A stretch of DNA of 64,000 nucleotides from Cylicocyclus nassatus (Eukaryota > Nematoda > Chromadorea > Rhabditida > Strongylidae): NCBI GenBank assembly GCA_958299035.1, contig CATQJL010000316.1:41590025-41654024 (forward strand). The letters are read 5' to 3'. The position numbers and the translations under genes were made by a program. Shown in pieces: positions 9,980-21,849 of this stretch. The stretch's first letter is position 1, and every line of letters starts with the position of its first letter. The notes below the pieces were generated by a model that was not told where the DNA came from, searched no databases, and was given only the letters and a program-made list of their open reading frames with translations.

Positions 9980-12070
9980 ATGGAACCTTCAAATATACAT
10001 CCAATGGTAACTCGCTCCAAAGCACGTCAACAACGTCACTTGAACTTTACGTACATGTCGCTCGCACTGGTAGCATTTACACTCATATCGCAAGCCACAG
10101 CACATTCGAAATGCCCGAAAGAGATCAACATTCCCAAAAGGATACTGCATACAACTGCTTGTGCAAGCCAGGGAGCAGCAGTCGCAAGCTATAAAACCAG
10201 CATAGGAGAAGATTTATGTTGGTTTCCGGTACAATGTCCCGATGGAGACATTCAAGCAGCACAAACATCCAACACACAACTTTGTGGGGCTAAATGTAAG
10301 TGTCCACAGTGGTCTCAGTTCTGCTCACATTATACTGGACACAGAAGAACTCATTCGACTTTGGCAGATTTCCCGTCTCATCTAAGAAACTTCACACCGT
10401 CGGAAGTATGCTCTTTTCAGTCAACTCCTTCATGCCATCCACATAAAAGAATCGGATCCTTCAATCAGATTGAACTGTATGACCAAACTCAACTAATAGT
10501 ACCAAATCTTGATGTGAAAATCAGAGACTATATCGACTCCACCGACTTCATCTGTGTCAACACAAAAGGAGAAATCAGTACCAACGATCTACCATTCAAA
10601 GGAAATTCATTCTTCTGTGAGAAACAGCAATGCGATCAAAACGTTAAGAAATTTTGTCTTTACGACAAACCAATCGCCTTGTACAACTTCGATAACCTTA
10701 ACGGTCTAAACTCCATGATTCCCATCAAAGCCTGGGGAACAGTACTTCGCGAGTATTACCCACATCCACTACAGAGCAATACCAAAAACACCAAGTTGCA
10801 CATAACATGTGCGAAAGGAGGTTTAGACATACGTTCGTCAACCATCATCGACACCTTTGAAGCATGCATCTCTTCATACTGCATCTATGCCAAGCACATA
10901 TCTGAAACGACAATCTTGTTCCCAACTGAACTTGTCATCTTCAAGTATTCGGTAGCAATCACAATATGGACGGACGGAATTCAAATCCACAACTCATCAT
11001 TGTCTTGCTCAGCTCAACCAATAAGTGAAATTCTACACTGCACATTTTGCTTCGAATACGTGTTCAATACACAATGTTGGGACTACATGAACGTCATTCT
11101 TATCTTCTTGTCGTGTGTAATCATTGCAATGGCATACTGGACTATCATCCCACTACTGATTCTCACAAGACAAATAGTCCGCATACCTCTACGAATCCTC
11201 AAACTCGCTTGGCATGCAATCACCAGAGTCATGATAATCTTCAAACTTCGAGCAAATACCCATTCTACGTCAACTCCGATCACTCCGTATCGACGACTAA
11301 AACGCGAAAAAAGACGAGAACGACCAACTAAACGTCTCCTCACCCTGGTGAGTATCGTATCATTCTCTCTCCATTTCGATTTGGTGAGAACATGCTCGGA
11401 CGTAGTCACGATGACGTCTACAGTTGACTCATGTTCCAAAGATGGTGAGAACGAAACATGTTTTTTCAATCAAGGAACTTTACTAGCACTCCAACCACTT
11501 GGACAAGAAGTATGCTTATCAATGAGAAACTATCAAAACAAATCCACGGGACTGCTCACATTTCGTATCCATGGAATATATCACATCTGCCACAAGAAGA
11601 TCAAATATTTCACCCGCGACCACCAGTTTCTGACTGAATCTTCCCATAGATGTTATTGGGCTGGAAGTTGTAAAAGCGGAGTATGCGACGACACGAAAAC
11701 TTCAGACAAGATCGAAGAACTCAGTCACAAAGCCAACCACCATCCAGGCTTCACATTTTGCACACCAAGTTGTCAATGTTGCGACGGTTGTTTCTTCTGC
11801 AGACCGTCTTGTCTCTTTTATCGGTACTTCGCAGTACCCACATCCGATACTATCTATACGGTATTCAGATGTCCCACATGGGAGCTTACCGTATCAGCCG
11901 AAGTAACACTACAAGAGCAAGAAAGCATCCAAACACATCAAGTCGTTTTACATCCAGGAAAGGCCGTAGCTATCAACAACATCAAATTCTCACTCATAGC
12001 CATTACACGCCACAACTACCCATACTATCTAAAACATTCATTGAGGACGATAGAAGAACCGCGCAAATAA
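9980..12070 (+). pseudogene. env: Envelope glycoprotein precursor, Gn-like part and N-terminal Gc-like part
   Basis: The likely start is ATG 9,980, giving a hydrophobic signal (LALVAFTLISQATAHS) after a basic leader; the frame is open from 9,872, probably reached by splicing. A Cys-rich ectodomain is followed by a transmembrane segment (about 11,090-11,165). A very basic stretch (RRLKREKRRERPTKR, about 11,290) then resembles a processing site. A second hydrophobic signal and a second Cys-rich ectodomain follow. The second ectodomain has closely spaced Cys pairs and a CRPSCLFYR segment (about 11,776-11,825) as in the fusion-loop region of phlebovirus-type class II glycoproteins (Phlebovirus_G2). 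The frame is lost near 12,040 and ends at 12,068, leaving the product truncated before its membrane anchor. Family assignment is from remembered pattern, not a search. Confidence 0.82.
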
Positions 12071-12888
12071 TGCAAGTGCAAGCAAATCAACTCATACCAC
12101 AGACTCCTGCGCAATTCCAGTGTCCATCGTTTGATGATGCCAAAAGATTCAACTGTCGTTTCGCAGCAAATACATGCACTTGCTCTAGCGGAACATCGAA
12201 AACCAGCTGCGTCTGCGCCGAAGGAATCATGGAACCATACATGCACCAAAACACTCTTCCCTTGGTCACCAAGCTCGTCACAATCAAAAAGGTCAACAGT
12301 ACTTTCCAAGCACACTCCCATGTCGGTTCCTCAGTTCAAGTTCAAGTGATCATGAACAATTTCAAACTCAGATCTATCCAAACAGTGGAAAAATGCAGAA
12401 TCGAATCATCAATTATTCAAGGATGCTACTCCTGCATCTTGGGAGCCGGAGTAGACCTGGTCTGCTACAGCAGCGAAACAGGCACAACTGCAGATATCAC
12501 GTGCGCTGGACAACTCCAAATAGCATCTCGCTCCAAACAAGGAAAAATGAATTCTCTCACATTTCACTTCGACGAATCCGCAGTCTTTACCAACTGCACA
12601 GTCGTCTGCTCAGGAGGGAGCTCCTCGTTCCTACTACAAGGGAAACTCAATTGTGTCAACGATCAAAACCTACAAATGGAAAAAGATGTAGAGGACGAAA
12701 GCCAGATAAAAGAAAGTAACGTTTTCCACGACATATACGAAGCAACAAAGAAATGGATATCAGACTTTATAGCAAATTTCAGTAATTTTTTGTATTTACT
12801 TATCGCTTGTATCATGTTTTTTGCCTTGATATATCTTGCCACATCTCTATCCAAAAGGTCATCCGGAACTTGTAAGAAATTTCAATAG
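12040..12888 (+). pseudogene. env: Envelope glycoprotein, C-terminal Gc-like part with membrane anchor (shifted frame)
   Basis: Homology continues here in another frame. The CPSFDDA segment and a run of paired cysteines (CTCSS, CVCAEG; 12,175-12,225) match the C-terminal half of Phlebovirus_G2 domains. A transmembrane helix (FLYLLIACIMFFALIYLA) lies at about 12,787-12,840, followed by a short basic tail and stop at 12,886. The split from the upstream part is a break of this copy. Confidence 0.82.
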
Positions 12889-12900
12889 TTTCCCGGGGAG
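12889..12900 (+). other. polypurine tract region
   Basis: cccggggag directly abuts the 3' LTR start; the purine run ggggag is the expected plus-strand primer. It is short, as in many BEL elements. Confidence 0.55.
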
Positions 12901-13164
12901 TTTATCTGACGATAACTTCGTATTCTTCATAGCAACGAAATGATTGCCTTGACAAATTCCAAGATGTGATTCATATCACTTTGAGGTGCATTTGTTATGT
13001 CTAGCGTCTGAGTCAATTGCGAATTCCTCCTAAATGAAATAGTGAATCAACATTTTTCGTCGGTATAAAAAGAGTGTCATTTATTGCTCTTTATTGCTCT
13101 TCGGATTTCCTGATTTCCCGATTTCCCCCTATAAAGACTTCCTTCCAATCGGCGCTTCGCAACA
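12901..13164 (+). repeat. 3' LTR of BEL element
   Basis: 264 bases, colinear with the 5' LTR apart from the extra 35 bases at about 13,014-13,048 and a few substitutions. It is followed by the target duplication gttcg. Confidence 0.93.
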
Positions 13165-13169
13165 GTTCG

Positions 13170-13982
13170 CTTATACCTACATCTGTATACCTATAAAGTG
13201 GGCTATAAGTTCTATTTTTGCGGTATAGTTTAGGTTTCTGGGAAACCAGCGCTTATTGTTTGTCTAGTTGTTTGTTTCTAATCAAGATAACCTTGTTGAA
13301 TTAATACGTTCGTTGGGCGCATCATTGAATGCATAAATAAATAAATAAGTATTTACAAGGATGTAACAATTGTGTACTATCTAGTATTTTCATGCGGGAT
13401 ATTTTGGTCGAAACATTTTTGTTATTTGCTTGTATTGCTGTATCTGTAAAAGCAGTCTGATCTTTACAAAGCTCTCTTGTAAAGTTTATGAGGTTGTGCA
13501 CTTTTCAAAACATTGTATAGCTGAATCATTGTTCGTAGACAGCCGAATACATCGCTTTTTCATAGAAGTGATGAGAGAATGCGTGATTTTTATGATCATG
13601 ATTATTTAACAATAAAAAAGGCCACAGTGTTTTCGATTTGTACAATTGTTCGTACCGCTTTTCATACCAACTACAATACATCCCGTGGTACTTAAATTTT
13701 CTAAGCAAAAGTTGATTTTTTTCATTTTTTTGGTTATGAATGGTTTATATAAATGTTTTTTTAACATCTCATCTGCCAATGATAGTTATCTCATGCTAAG
13801 TTTAGAGAGCTAAAAATTACAGATAATCATCTGAGGCCATCGTGGTTTAGTGATGATGGATTTCCCCTTTGCAAAGAGACTGCTCGAAGCAGTTTGTGCT
13901 GTGTTGGTAGGTTTTCTTATTTGTTACGTATCAGAGACTGTTTGAAATGATGATTAGTTCTAATCAGCTTCAGTCATACTTA
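13170..13982. other. intergenic, no gene recognised
   Basis: AT-rich sequence without clear repeats or coding signals. A tRNA-box-A-like stretch at about 13,845 has no matching box B. Confidence 0.4.
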
Positions 13983-14718
13983 GGCCCGTATGCACGTACA
14001 TCCCCGCGGGGAAGGGACGGGATCTGAGAGGGGAAGCGTCATGTTTCGCTACTCTGCATACCTTTCTTCTTCCTTCTTCAACTGTGATATGAAGGTTCTC
14101 ATGCCCTGATACCTACGCATAATAGATGACAGGTTACTGCCATACAAGATTAGATAATCACTATTTCCTCTGATCCCCTGGGGATCCCCAGGGGATCACC
14201 TCTCATTTTCGAAGTTTATTTATCTTTCTGAAAACTCCATGAAAATGCTATAAAGTGTACTGGAGATATACTACGGCACTGCTAAGCATGTTTTTGACAA
14301 AAGAAATGGAACCGAAGATTATCAATTTTTCGATAATCCCTGGCCCGCGAGCAGCGGTTCATCGAAAATTTCGATATCTTGAGATTTTCCTTATTTCTAC
14401 TATAGACATGTTTAACCAGTACCATATTATACCCACAGCACAAATTCAGAACGTTTTCATTGAATTTGTAGGAAGATAAATGACTTTGAAAATGAGAGGT
14501 GATCTCCTGGGAATCCCCATGGGATCACACAAAGTTGTGAAAATCTAATCTCGTATGGCAATAACCTGGCATCGATTATGCGCAGGTATTAGGTAGGAGA
14601 ACCTTCATATCTCAGATAAAGAAGGAAGACGAAAGTTATACAGAGTAACGAAATATGACGCTTTCCCTCTCAGATCCATCCCCTCCCCTCCCCGCGGGGA
14701 TGTACGTGCATACGGGCC
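13983..14718. mobile_element. PIF/Harbinger-like foldback MITE
   Basis: Terminal inverted repeats start GGCCCGTATGCACGTACATC on both ends and are flanked by the direct repeat TTA (13,980-13,982 and 14,719-14,721). TTA/TAA three-base duplications with GG-starting termini fit PIF/Harbinger. The arms extend inward several hundred bases and include a second symmetric block around ggggatcccc at 14,180 and 14,510. No transposase frame. Confidence 0.8.
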
Positions 14719-14721
14719 TTA

Positions 14722-15784
14722 GAATTTCTTTTTGTCATTCACTATTTTGTAGGCAGTTTCCGAACTGTCTCCGAACTTACCGAATTTTTGACTTTTTTGC
14801 AATAGTGCGACCGAAAAATCACTGTATCAAGCAAAAGTAATACAAATATTTTTACCCCAACCTCACGAGTTCCAAGGCAGGTTCCAAGGCGCTTAATTCC
14901 ATTGAACTCAAACAACCTAAACACTCCAAGGGTTTTTGCGATCAAAGAACTTTTCGTGCTGCACCTTACCAAAAAAATAAAAATATTGCGTGGAAGGGCG
15001 ACCGTCGTGAAGCCCAGCAATAAGGTGGAACTGCTTGCATTTGGCAAAGCAATAAGTGATTCCTGTACCAGTGAAATTACGTTAGTTCTGTTCTTTCTGA
15101 AACTAAAATACGCTTCAGATAGTGATGTGCACAATGACAACTATAGCCATGATTGGTTGGCAGCACGCAGAGACAAGATACACAAATCCATTGCCAAAGT
15201 GGGACAATTTCAGCTTTACAACCAGTCTTGATAGGTAGGATACTAGGTTTTATCAAACGAGTTTTAGATGGAAAAAATCAAACTTAAACAATCCTTGTTG
15301 GGGAGATGAAAGTAATCTAAATACAATTTTGTTCATACCGCTCGAAGAAAAGTGTTTGCAAAAGAATGAGAAGTTTTATGTCATTGCAACCCAATATGGG
15401 GTCGTGCGTCTTGCCACGAATTCGCTTATGTTTGTGATCATTTTTTGACGTGCATGAATGTCCTGTCACCGCTCAAGTTTAACACTGTATGGTGGCCAAA
15501 TGCAAAAACATCAAAAAAATTTAGTGTTCCTAACAAATTATTTGAAAGCCGCGTGTATGTTTGAGGAGGGCCGGCATAATGCTGCCAGCATTCAATTTAC
15601 TCACACGAGTGAGTTCAATTTGATGATATTCATCAAGAATTTAGTTCATAAACAAATTTGAAAGGATCGTAAAGGGCAGCGCAAGGCTTTCATATTATGA
15701 GGCTGCAATGTAACTCGGTGACCCGCTTAGATTTGCAGACTCTTGCGAACTTTCTCGAGAAAAATTGCGTGTTCTTATTATTGC
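14722..15784. other. intergenic, no gene recognised
   Basis: Two opposed open frames at about 14,742-15,231 overlap each other; neither shows a recognisable domain, start context or splice signals. No repeat structure seen. Confidence 0.35.
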
Positions 15785-16101
15785 TTAAAGGCAGTGAAGA
15801 GGCAGGATGGACCCTTTTTGGATTTTGGTGAATTTAGGAAGCAGACCCCCCCCCCCAAGTACACTGTATCCCAACCCCCACTTCAATTCATGCCTAAGTC
15901 CTGGAAAATGCGCTTCAAAACTCCACCAACCCCAGTCAATGGAAATGGGCGGGGCTAGTGGAATTATTGAAGCGCATTTTCAGGACTTAGCGCATGAATT
16001 GGCAGGTGGGATTTGGGATATAGTGTACTTAGGGGGGGGGTCTACTTCCCAAATCTATCAAAATCCGAGAAGCGCCCATTCTGCCTGTCCACTGCCTTTA
16101 A
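15785..16101. mobile_element. foldback element with C/G homopolymer tracts
   Basis: Termini read TTAAAGGCAGTG on both strands and the arms are about 150 bases long. A run of Cs (about 15,848) in the left arm is matched by a run of Gs (about 16,031) in the right arm, so the homopolymers are part of the repeat. The inner arms contain aatgcgcttcaa and its complement. About 317 bases in all. Confidence 0.8.
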
Positions 16102-16276
16102 TGTTTCTGATCCTCTCTCAATCCTTTAGCGACTCTTCGAGAAGTTTTCTCTAGAAGGGAAAGATACTTGGCGACCCCGGCCATTCATAATAGTTTGTAT
16201 ATCAAAAAATGCACCTTTTGATGCTGGTTCTATTACTGTTTTCCATATCTGCGAAACGAAAGCCTGGATGGAATTA

Positions 16277-17274
16277 TTAGGTTGATGCATAATTCCTGCA
16301 CCAAAATAGGTACAGACCGCAATAACTCGAAGTAATCCTATATCCCAAGTAGGATTCGATATATCATTTGATAGCGCAAACCTAGCTCTACAAGATGGTG
16401 CTCAAATATATACACCAGCTTTAATCCACGCGAAGTTTTGAGCCAAAAACTGAAAAAAAACCATGCGTCCGAAAATCTTAAGACAGATCTTAAAAAATTG
16501 TAACTTCGTTCAAAAAGCTCATACAAATTTTCTTTCTTGCTCACGCGTAGACGTTCCACGTAAGACATTTATCTATACGGTTGCTGTATTTTTTTCTCAA
16601 CTAGCCGATGAAAAAATGAAGTTTTTCATGTTTTTTCCAAAACAATGCTGAGATGTTCTAGCACTGACAGTTGTATATTATAGGACCTTAGAAGCGTGAA
16701 TGTGAATTTTCAGCTCTTTAGAGGCAGCTGGTTTACGAGAAATATCGGAATTTAGCAACTAGGCAAGAAAAGTTTGGATAAGGAGAGCTAGATTCGTTAT
16801 TTCTCGCGAACTAGCAGTTCTAGAAGGATGAAAATGTAAAGTTTCACTGCTAACGGCATGTACTATACAACTGTTGATACTAGAACATCTCAGCACTAAT
16901 TTGGCAAAAACATGAAAAACTTCAAAAAACTTCGTTTTTTCATCGCCTAGTTGAGAAAAAAATACAGCAACCGCTTAGATAAATGTCTTACGTGGAACGT
17001 CTACGCGTTAGCAAGAAAGAAAATTTGTATGAGCTTTTTGAACGAAGTTACAATTTTTTTAAGATCTGTCTTAAGGTTTTCGGACGCATGGTTTTTTTCA
17101 GTTTTTGGCTCAAAACTTCGCGTGGATTAAAGCTGGTGTAGATATTTGAGCACCGTCTTGTAGAGCTAGGCTTGCGCTATCAAATAGTCTATCGAATCCT
17201 ACTTGGAATGTAGGATTACTCCGAGTTATTGCGGTCTGTACCTATTTTGGTGCAGGAATTATGCATCAACCTAA
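16277..17274. mobile_element. mariner-type foldback MITE, 998 bp
   Basis: Both ends read TTAGGTTGATGCATAATTCC and are flanked by TA (16,275-16,276 and 17,275-17,276). Arms of about 400 bases are near-identical inverted copies (for example gtagacgttccacgtaagac and its complement). No transposase. The TTAGGTTG start is shared with seven other elements in the window, while the following bases differ. Confidence 0.9.
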
Positions 17275-19261
17275 TACAATTATTTTTTCAAGAATGAATT
17301 GCGCTACTGCAGAGGGTGAAAATAATCAATAAAAAATTTTCTTTCCTCTTCAAATGCTGAATATGGTTTAGATAGGTACAAATACAACGTTACACCTTTC
17401 AAGATTCTCCCCAATTACTTCAAACGGTAAAATAGATCAAATTGGGTGATTTAACTACCTAAAAGCACGCAAATTTTCTACGAAAAAAAGCTCATAACTG
17501 CCTTCAAATGATCGTTTCGCACATTTCGAGCACAGATTTAAAATCAACGTTTCGAGGTGCACCTTATGGTATACATCGCATTCCAAATGGCCGGAAACCA
17601 AGTATCATCTCCTTATATAATAAGATGCTTGGGTTCTTTACATCTGCGTTGCCATATCGCATAAACAGGTGTTTAGCAAGCGATACTTGAGCAGCCGACT
17701 ATTGCCGCAGCTAGATGTTGCAGCTGCCGGCAAAGCAGCTGCAAATGGTGCAACAAATATGCTCGTCGTTCAAGACTTTTGTCGAGAGGTTTTCTCTGCG
17801 GGCCTTACTACGACAAGCGAATATGGTAATCGTTAGTGTAGTTTTTAATGCACTGTTTGAAAAAATTTACGGCCTTTTTATTGAGTGCCTCCTTTTCCTC
17901 AATTTTTGCGCCAATAAATCGCATATTTCAACTAAATCTATTCAGCTGAATCTATTGACCAGTACTTATCCTACCTTGTCAACTCTTCCTCGAAGTTTAT
18001 AAAAACGTTCATCGCCACTGTGGGACAAAGTGTTGCGCATGTCTTCTCTTGTCACATTGATCTGGTCTTTTTTACCAATCGATAAATATCTGGTTCAGAT
18101 GGGATTAGCTTGACTCGGATGGGAGCGTATACAGTATAGGCTATATGCAGAAGCTTCCAAAGTTGGTCGCATCGTAACAATATTTGGGGTTTTGAGGCTT
18201 CTTTGTAATTCATATTTCTTAAGTTTATGTTGTTCTTCGAATAAATCCTATGTCTGTAGGAGTCAGTTCCACAGCTTTTCCCCAAGTCATTATTGTCAGG
18301 GCTATACATGATTGAATGTATGTCTTCCTCTACTTCAATTCCAAAGATCTAGTGTTGTGACACCGCGTTTCCCAAGCATTGATTTTCCACACCGAACGTA
18401 TACATCAAAAACATCTTCATTTTTTGCGCAAAAAACCTAGCTCATTAGCTAGTCTCTCATTAAGAAAGACTGATAGCCCTAGTAAGAAAAATTTCATGTT
18501 TCCATTCTTTTGACAGATCATCTCTCGCTCGACTTACCTCCTCTTAATAAAAAAAACTTGAGTTTTAGAAGGTTTTTCTCTTTTTTGCGTGGAATGCCGT
18601 GTTTGCGTAATTTCCTTTACTCTTGTGAGTAAGCTCATTGTCATTCTTCTCTTCAATTAGCTTGCGCTCGTATTTTGTTCTCTGGTTCTCTCCCTTTTCA
18701 TTTGTTCGATCTGAGTTTTGGGTTGTTATACGCGCTTTATGAGGAGACAGATGCTCTATCTTTCCTTTTGTACTAACAATTAGGACATAGGGGAAAAAGC
18801 GATACCTACCCCCTTCGCAATATTTGTCAAAGTGCTTGTCTTTCCCACAAATGAGGCATCTTTCATTTTGCTGAAAGAATTCGCGTTGATCTAAAACGGA
18901 GTTAGGGGGCTTTGTAACTCAATCAAGTACGCCTCCATTATTCACACTTTCTATAAGAAATGGCTATTTCCTTGTTATCTCCTCAGTATCACTCGTAACA
19001 TGCAAGTACTCTAAAATCTGCGCAGCTATTTATTGCGAAAAATAAGATTCTCGTCACAAACGGCATTCTAAGAAAATTATTGCTCTAATTGCACAACAAA
19101 ACACTTTCATTGCTTGCTACATCGTGCGCTCCTTTTAATCTTGGGAAAACAAAATATTTGAAACTGTTTCCGAAAACAACAGTGATTCTTTTTTGCAACC
19201 GACACTCACCGCGTACCATATTTTGATGGTATGTCAATATGCAATTATACTTGGGTAATTC
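17275..19261. other. intergenic, no gene recognised
   Basis: About 2 kb of AT-rich sequence without convincing coding frames, RNA genes or transposon termini that I can see. Confidence 0.4.
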
Positions 19262-19530
19262 GAGAATTTTTCATCGAATGAATGCATATCGAATAAATTC
19301 GAAAAGGAAAAATTTCGAATAAACGAATATCGAAAAAATTCGGAAAATCAAAAATATCGAATGAATGAATTTCGAATAAATTCGGAAAATTAGAAATATC
19401 GAATGAATGAATTTAGAATAAATTCGGAAAATCAAAAATATCGAATGAATGAATATCGAATATATTCGAACATTGGAAGTCGAATTTCGAATAAATATTG
19501 AATGATTTATCGAATAACTAAAGCAATCAC
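19262..19530. repeat. TTCGAA-rich array, copy 2
   Basis: Tandem, imperfect units of about 46 bases built on atatcgaatgaatgaat and aattcggaaaat. It differs in unit structure from copies 1 and 3 but has the same TCGAAT vocabulary. The minus-strand open frame with repeated SIFLIFRIYSK peptides is translated repeat. Confidence 0.8.
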
Positions 19531-19569
19531 ATCTCAAACTTGCCGACATATCTGGCTAGAGCCGATCCA

Positions 19570-20030
19570 ATCATTCAGCCCCCTAGTATCCCCTATACCA
19601 ACTCCTAGCTCAAAATTTTCCAAAAATTGCTGAAATCGATAAAATAGATTTCGGTTTTAATCAGCATCCTCATTTACCCCCTGTACCAACTCCCACCCCG
19701 TAGCTCAAGATTTTCCAAAAATCGATAAAATCGATAAAGTAATTTTTTATCCATAATCAGCACCCTCACTTACCTCCTTGTACCAACTCCCAACCTTGTA
19801 GCTCAAGATTTTCCAAAAATCAATAAAATCGATAAAGTAATTTTTTATCCATAATCAGCACCCTCACTTACCTCCTTGTACCAACTCCCAACCTTGTAGC
19901 TCGAGATTTTCCAAAAATCGATAAAATTTATAAAGTAAATTTTTATCCATAATCAGCACCCTCACTTACCCCCTTGTACCAACTCTCAGCCCCCAGCTCA
20001 AAGTTCTCCAGAAATCGATAATGTCGGTCG
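19570..20030. repeat. TCGATAAAA minisatellite, minus orientation
   Basis: Four or five degenerate units of about 100 bases, each with 'accaactcccaac', 'tagctcaagattttcc' and 'aatcgataaaatcgataaag'. The unit is that of the Helitron-borne array at 24,640-25,500, in the same orientation as its right half. No Helitron ends were recognised here. Confidence 0.75.
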
Positions 20031-20404
20031 GTCGGCATCTAGTCTATACGTCAGCAAAAAGTCATATTCTATCCATTGTGGACGATCTAAAAAGCAGTCG
20101 ATATAAATTTTAATGCTGTGCCCAAAAGATTCTTCTTCAGATGGTCTGAAAGAGACTGATGTACACCAGAATTGATTTTATTTCTTATCAGCATCAACAA
20201 TGTAAAAGCAAAGGGCTTGCTCTACTTTTTACATCAATTAAAATCCACATATGATTTTTTTTTACTGTCGCAAGCAGTCGGAAGAATGCGGCTCTCCATA
20301 CAGTTCAAAGGTGTAACGGTTGCAAAAGATGCATTACCGAGTTTTGCGGAAAAAAAAACGCGGACGAAGTGAGCTTGATACTCAGCAGTTGGCTTTGCAA
20401 CAAA

Positions 20405-20700
20405 GTCGAATAATCTGAATACGGAGTCATTCGAATACGAATTCGAATAAACACTCGAATAAAACATTCGAATAAAATCTATTCGAAACCCCGTTTTTTG
20501 ATTCTTCGAGTTTTCGAATAATATTCACCTCGTTTTTTGATTATTCGAGTTTTCGAATTTTATTCGAAACCCTGTTTTTTTGATTATTCGAGTTTCGAAT
20601 ATTATTCGAAAATGGAAGAACTCCGAATATCAAATTTCGAATACGAATACATTCGAATGTTTTATTCGAATGATCGAATTTCTATTCGATTCGGACCCAA
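20405..20700. repeat. TTCGAA-rich array, copy 3
   Basis: An inverted relative of the array at 872-1,075. It ends with the same block (ggaagaactccgaat to attcggaccc) on the other strand and contains an internal near-duplicate of about 60 bases (gattattcgagtttcgaat). Confidence 0.8.
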
Positions 20701-21164
20701 GTATATATGCAATGCCTTATGGAAGAATCTCGAAGGGTTTTGCATCGCTAAGTAATTATGTTGCCGATTCTAGCTGCTGTTCGCGAACACCTCAAAATGA
20801 TGAATTTTTCTGAGGAGAACGCGCCAAATCCAAGCGATTTCCCAACACTTCTCTTGATTTGGCTTTCGATATTGAGCATGTGACTAGCACGGTCGTCCTT
20901 CAATTTTTTTATAACAATTTGATGAAAATGTTATTTCATGCTAGTAAGGTAAAAATGACTTATCAACTCCAGCAATCATTTTTTAGTCTTCTAAACTCAA
21001 ATAAAAACAATTTGACCCGATACTTTTGTAAATAGATGCAGTAAATGTTGGCAGCTTTTCAGTGCTGAACAAGACAGCCTCATTTTTCATCCATTCGAAA
21101 ACGCATGCAAGTTTGCGATCTCCAGTATCTATGCATCAGACATTACGGTGAGTTAATGGATTTG

Positions 21165-21167
<3 letters not shown>

Positions 21168-21222
<55 letters not shown>

Positions 21223-21235
21223 AAGAGAGAGAGAG
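21168..21235. repeat. (GA)n microsatellite
   Basis: About 68 bases of near-perfect GA dinucleotides. Confidence 0.95.
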
Positions 21236-21849
21236 TCAAAATAACAACAGCGTTTTTCTCTTAAGATTCCCAAACGAAAGGCCCGTCAGTAAGAATTCCC
21301 CCTTTAGCGCGACTCGGCTGAGGCAGGGCTGAGTTGCCATGGTTCGAGACCGGCTAATGGCAAACCTTTGCTGCACCGCGTCTTCGATAACGGATAACTA
21401 TCGCAAAATCGACATATTCCCTATCAAGGATTTCGCAGTTAGAGGATTGAAACAAAATTCTCCTACAAAAATTTTCTGGGAAGAATCAAAATGGTGGGAA
21501 CATAAGTTGAATAGAATAAAAAATAATATTGTCATCCTGATTAGCTTTTCGAAAAAACCTAAGCAAGCTTTGCAAACAAAAAACGAGATCAGATGATCAG
21601 ATGCTATCGATTCTGCCCTCTTTGGGCTCCGCTACTGTGCGTTTTGCGCCTTCTACCGCAAACGAACATGTGAGTCTAGGTGTTTCTCAAAGGCAGTGTT
21701 CAGGCAGAATCTGGGCGCATAGATTTTTTGTTTGGAAGTTGATAAGGGGGACCTAACTAGGGCACTGTCCAAGCGGCATAACAAATAGTTCATTCTCGGT
21801 TAGGAAGTCCCGCGTCCCAACCGTAACTCGAAAACGACATCGCTCACTA
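21236..21849. other. no gene; contains a copy of a dispersed repeat (about 21,690-21,786)
   Basis: The stretch with tcaggcagaatctgggcg, gggacctaacta and caagcggca is similar to 51,253-51,335 in the DUF229 intron. No coding evidence. Confidence 0.5.

Larger units (their letters stand above)
4406..13164 (+). mobile_element. BEL/Pao LTR retrotransposon with envelope (endogenous retrovirus-like), degenerate
   Basis: An 8.76-kb element bounded by two nearly identical LTRs (4,406-4,634 and 12,901-13,164) and flanked by the 5-bp direct repeat gttcg (4,401-4,405 and 13,165-13,169), the target duplication length expected for BEL/Pao. Order: LTR, primer-binding site, gag with zinc knuckles, aspartic protease, RT, RNase H, integrase, envelope, polypurine tract, LTR. 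Gag carries the paired zinc knuckles and 'LPTFEGN' segment seen in BEL elements. The envelope resembles phlebovirus glycoproteins, as established for nematode Cer7-like BEL elements. Coding regions carry at least three in-frame stops and several frameshifts, so this copy cannot make its proteins. LTR similarity suggests a fairly recent insertion. Confidence 0.95.

Noticed and set aside
13840..13910. tRNA-like start (gtggtttagtgatgatgg)
   Set aside because: No box B at tRNA distance and no acceptor stem pairing.
14742..15231. Two opposed open frames of more than 100 codons
   Set aside because: They are mirror frames of the same sequence with no recognisable domain.
21105..21332. Open frame with an RERERE tract
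   Set aside because: It is the translation of a (GA)n microsatellite.
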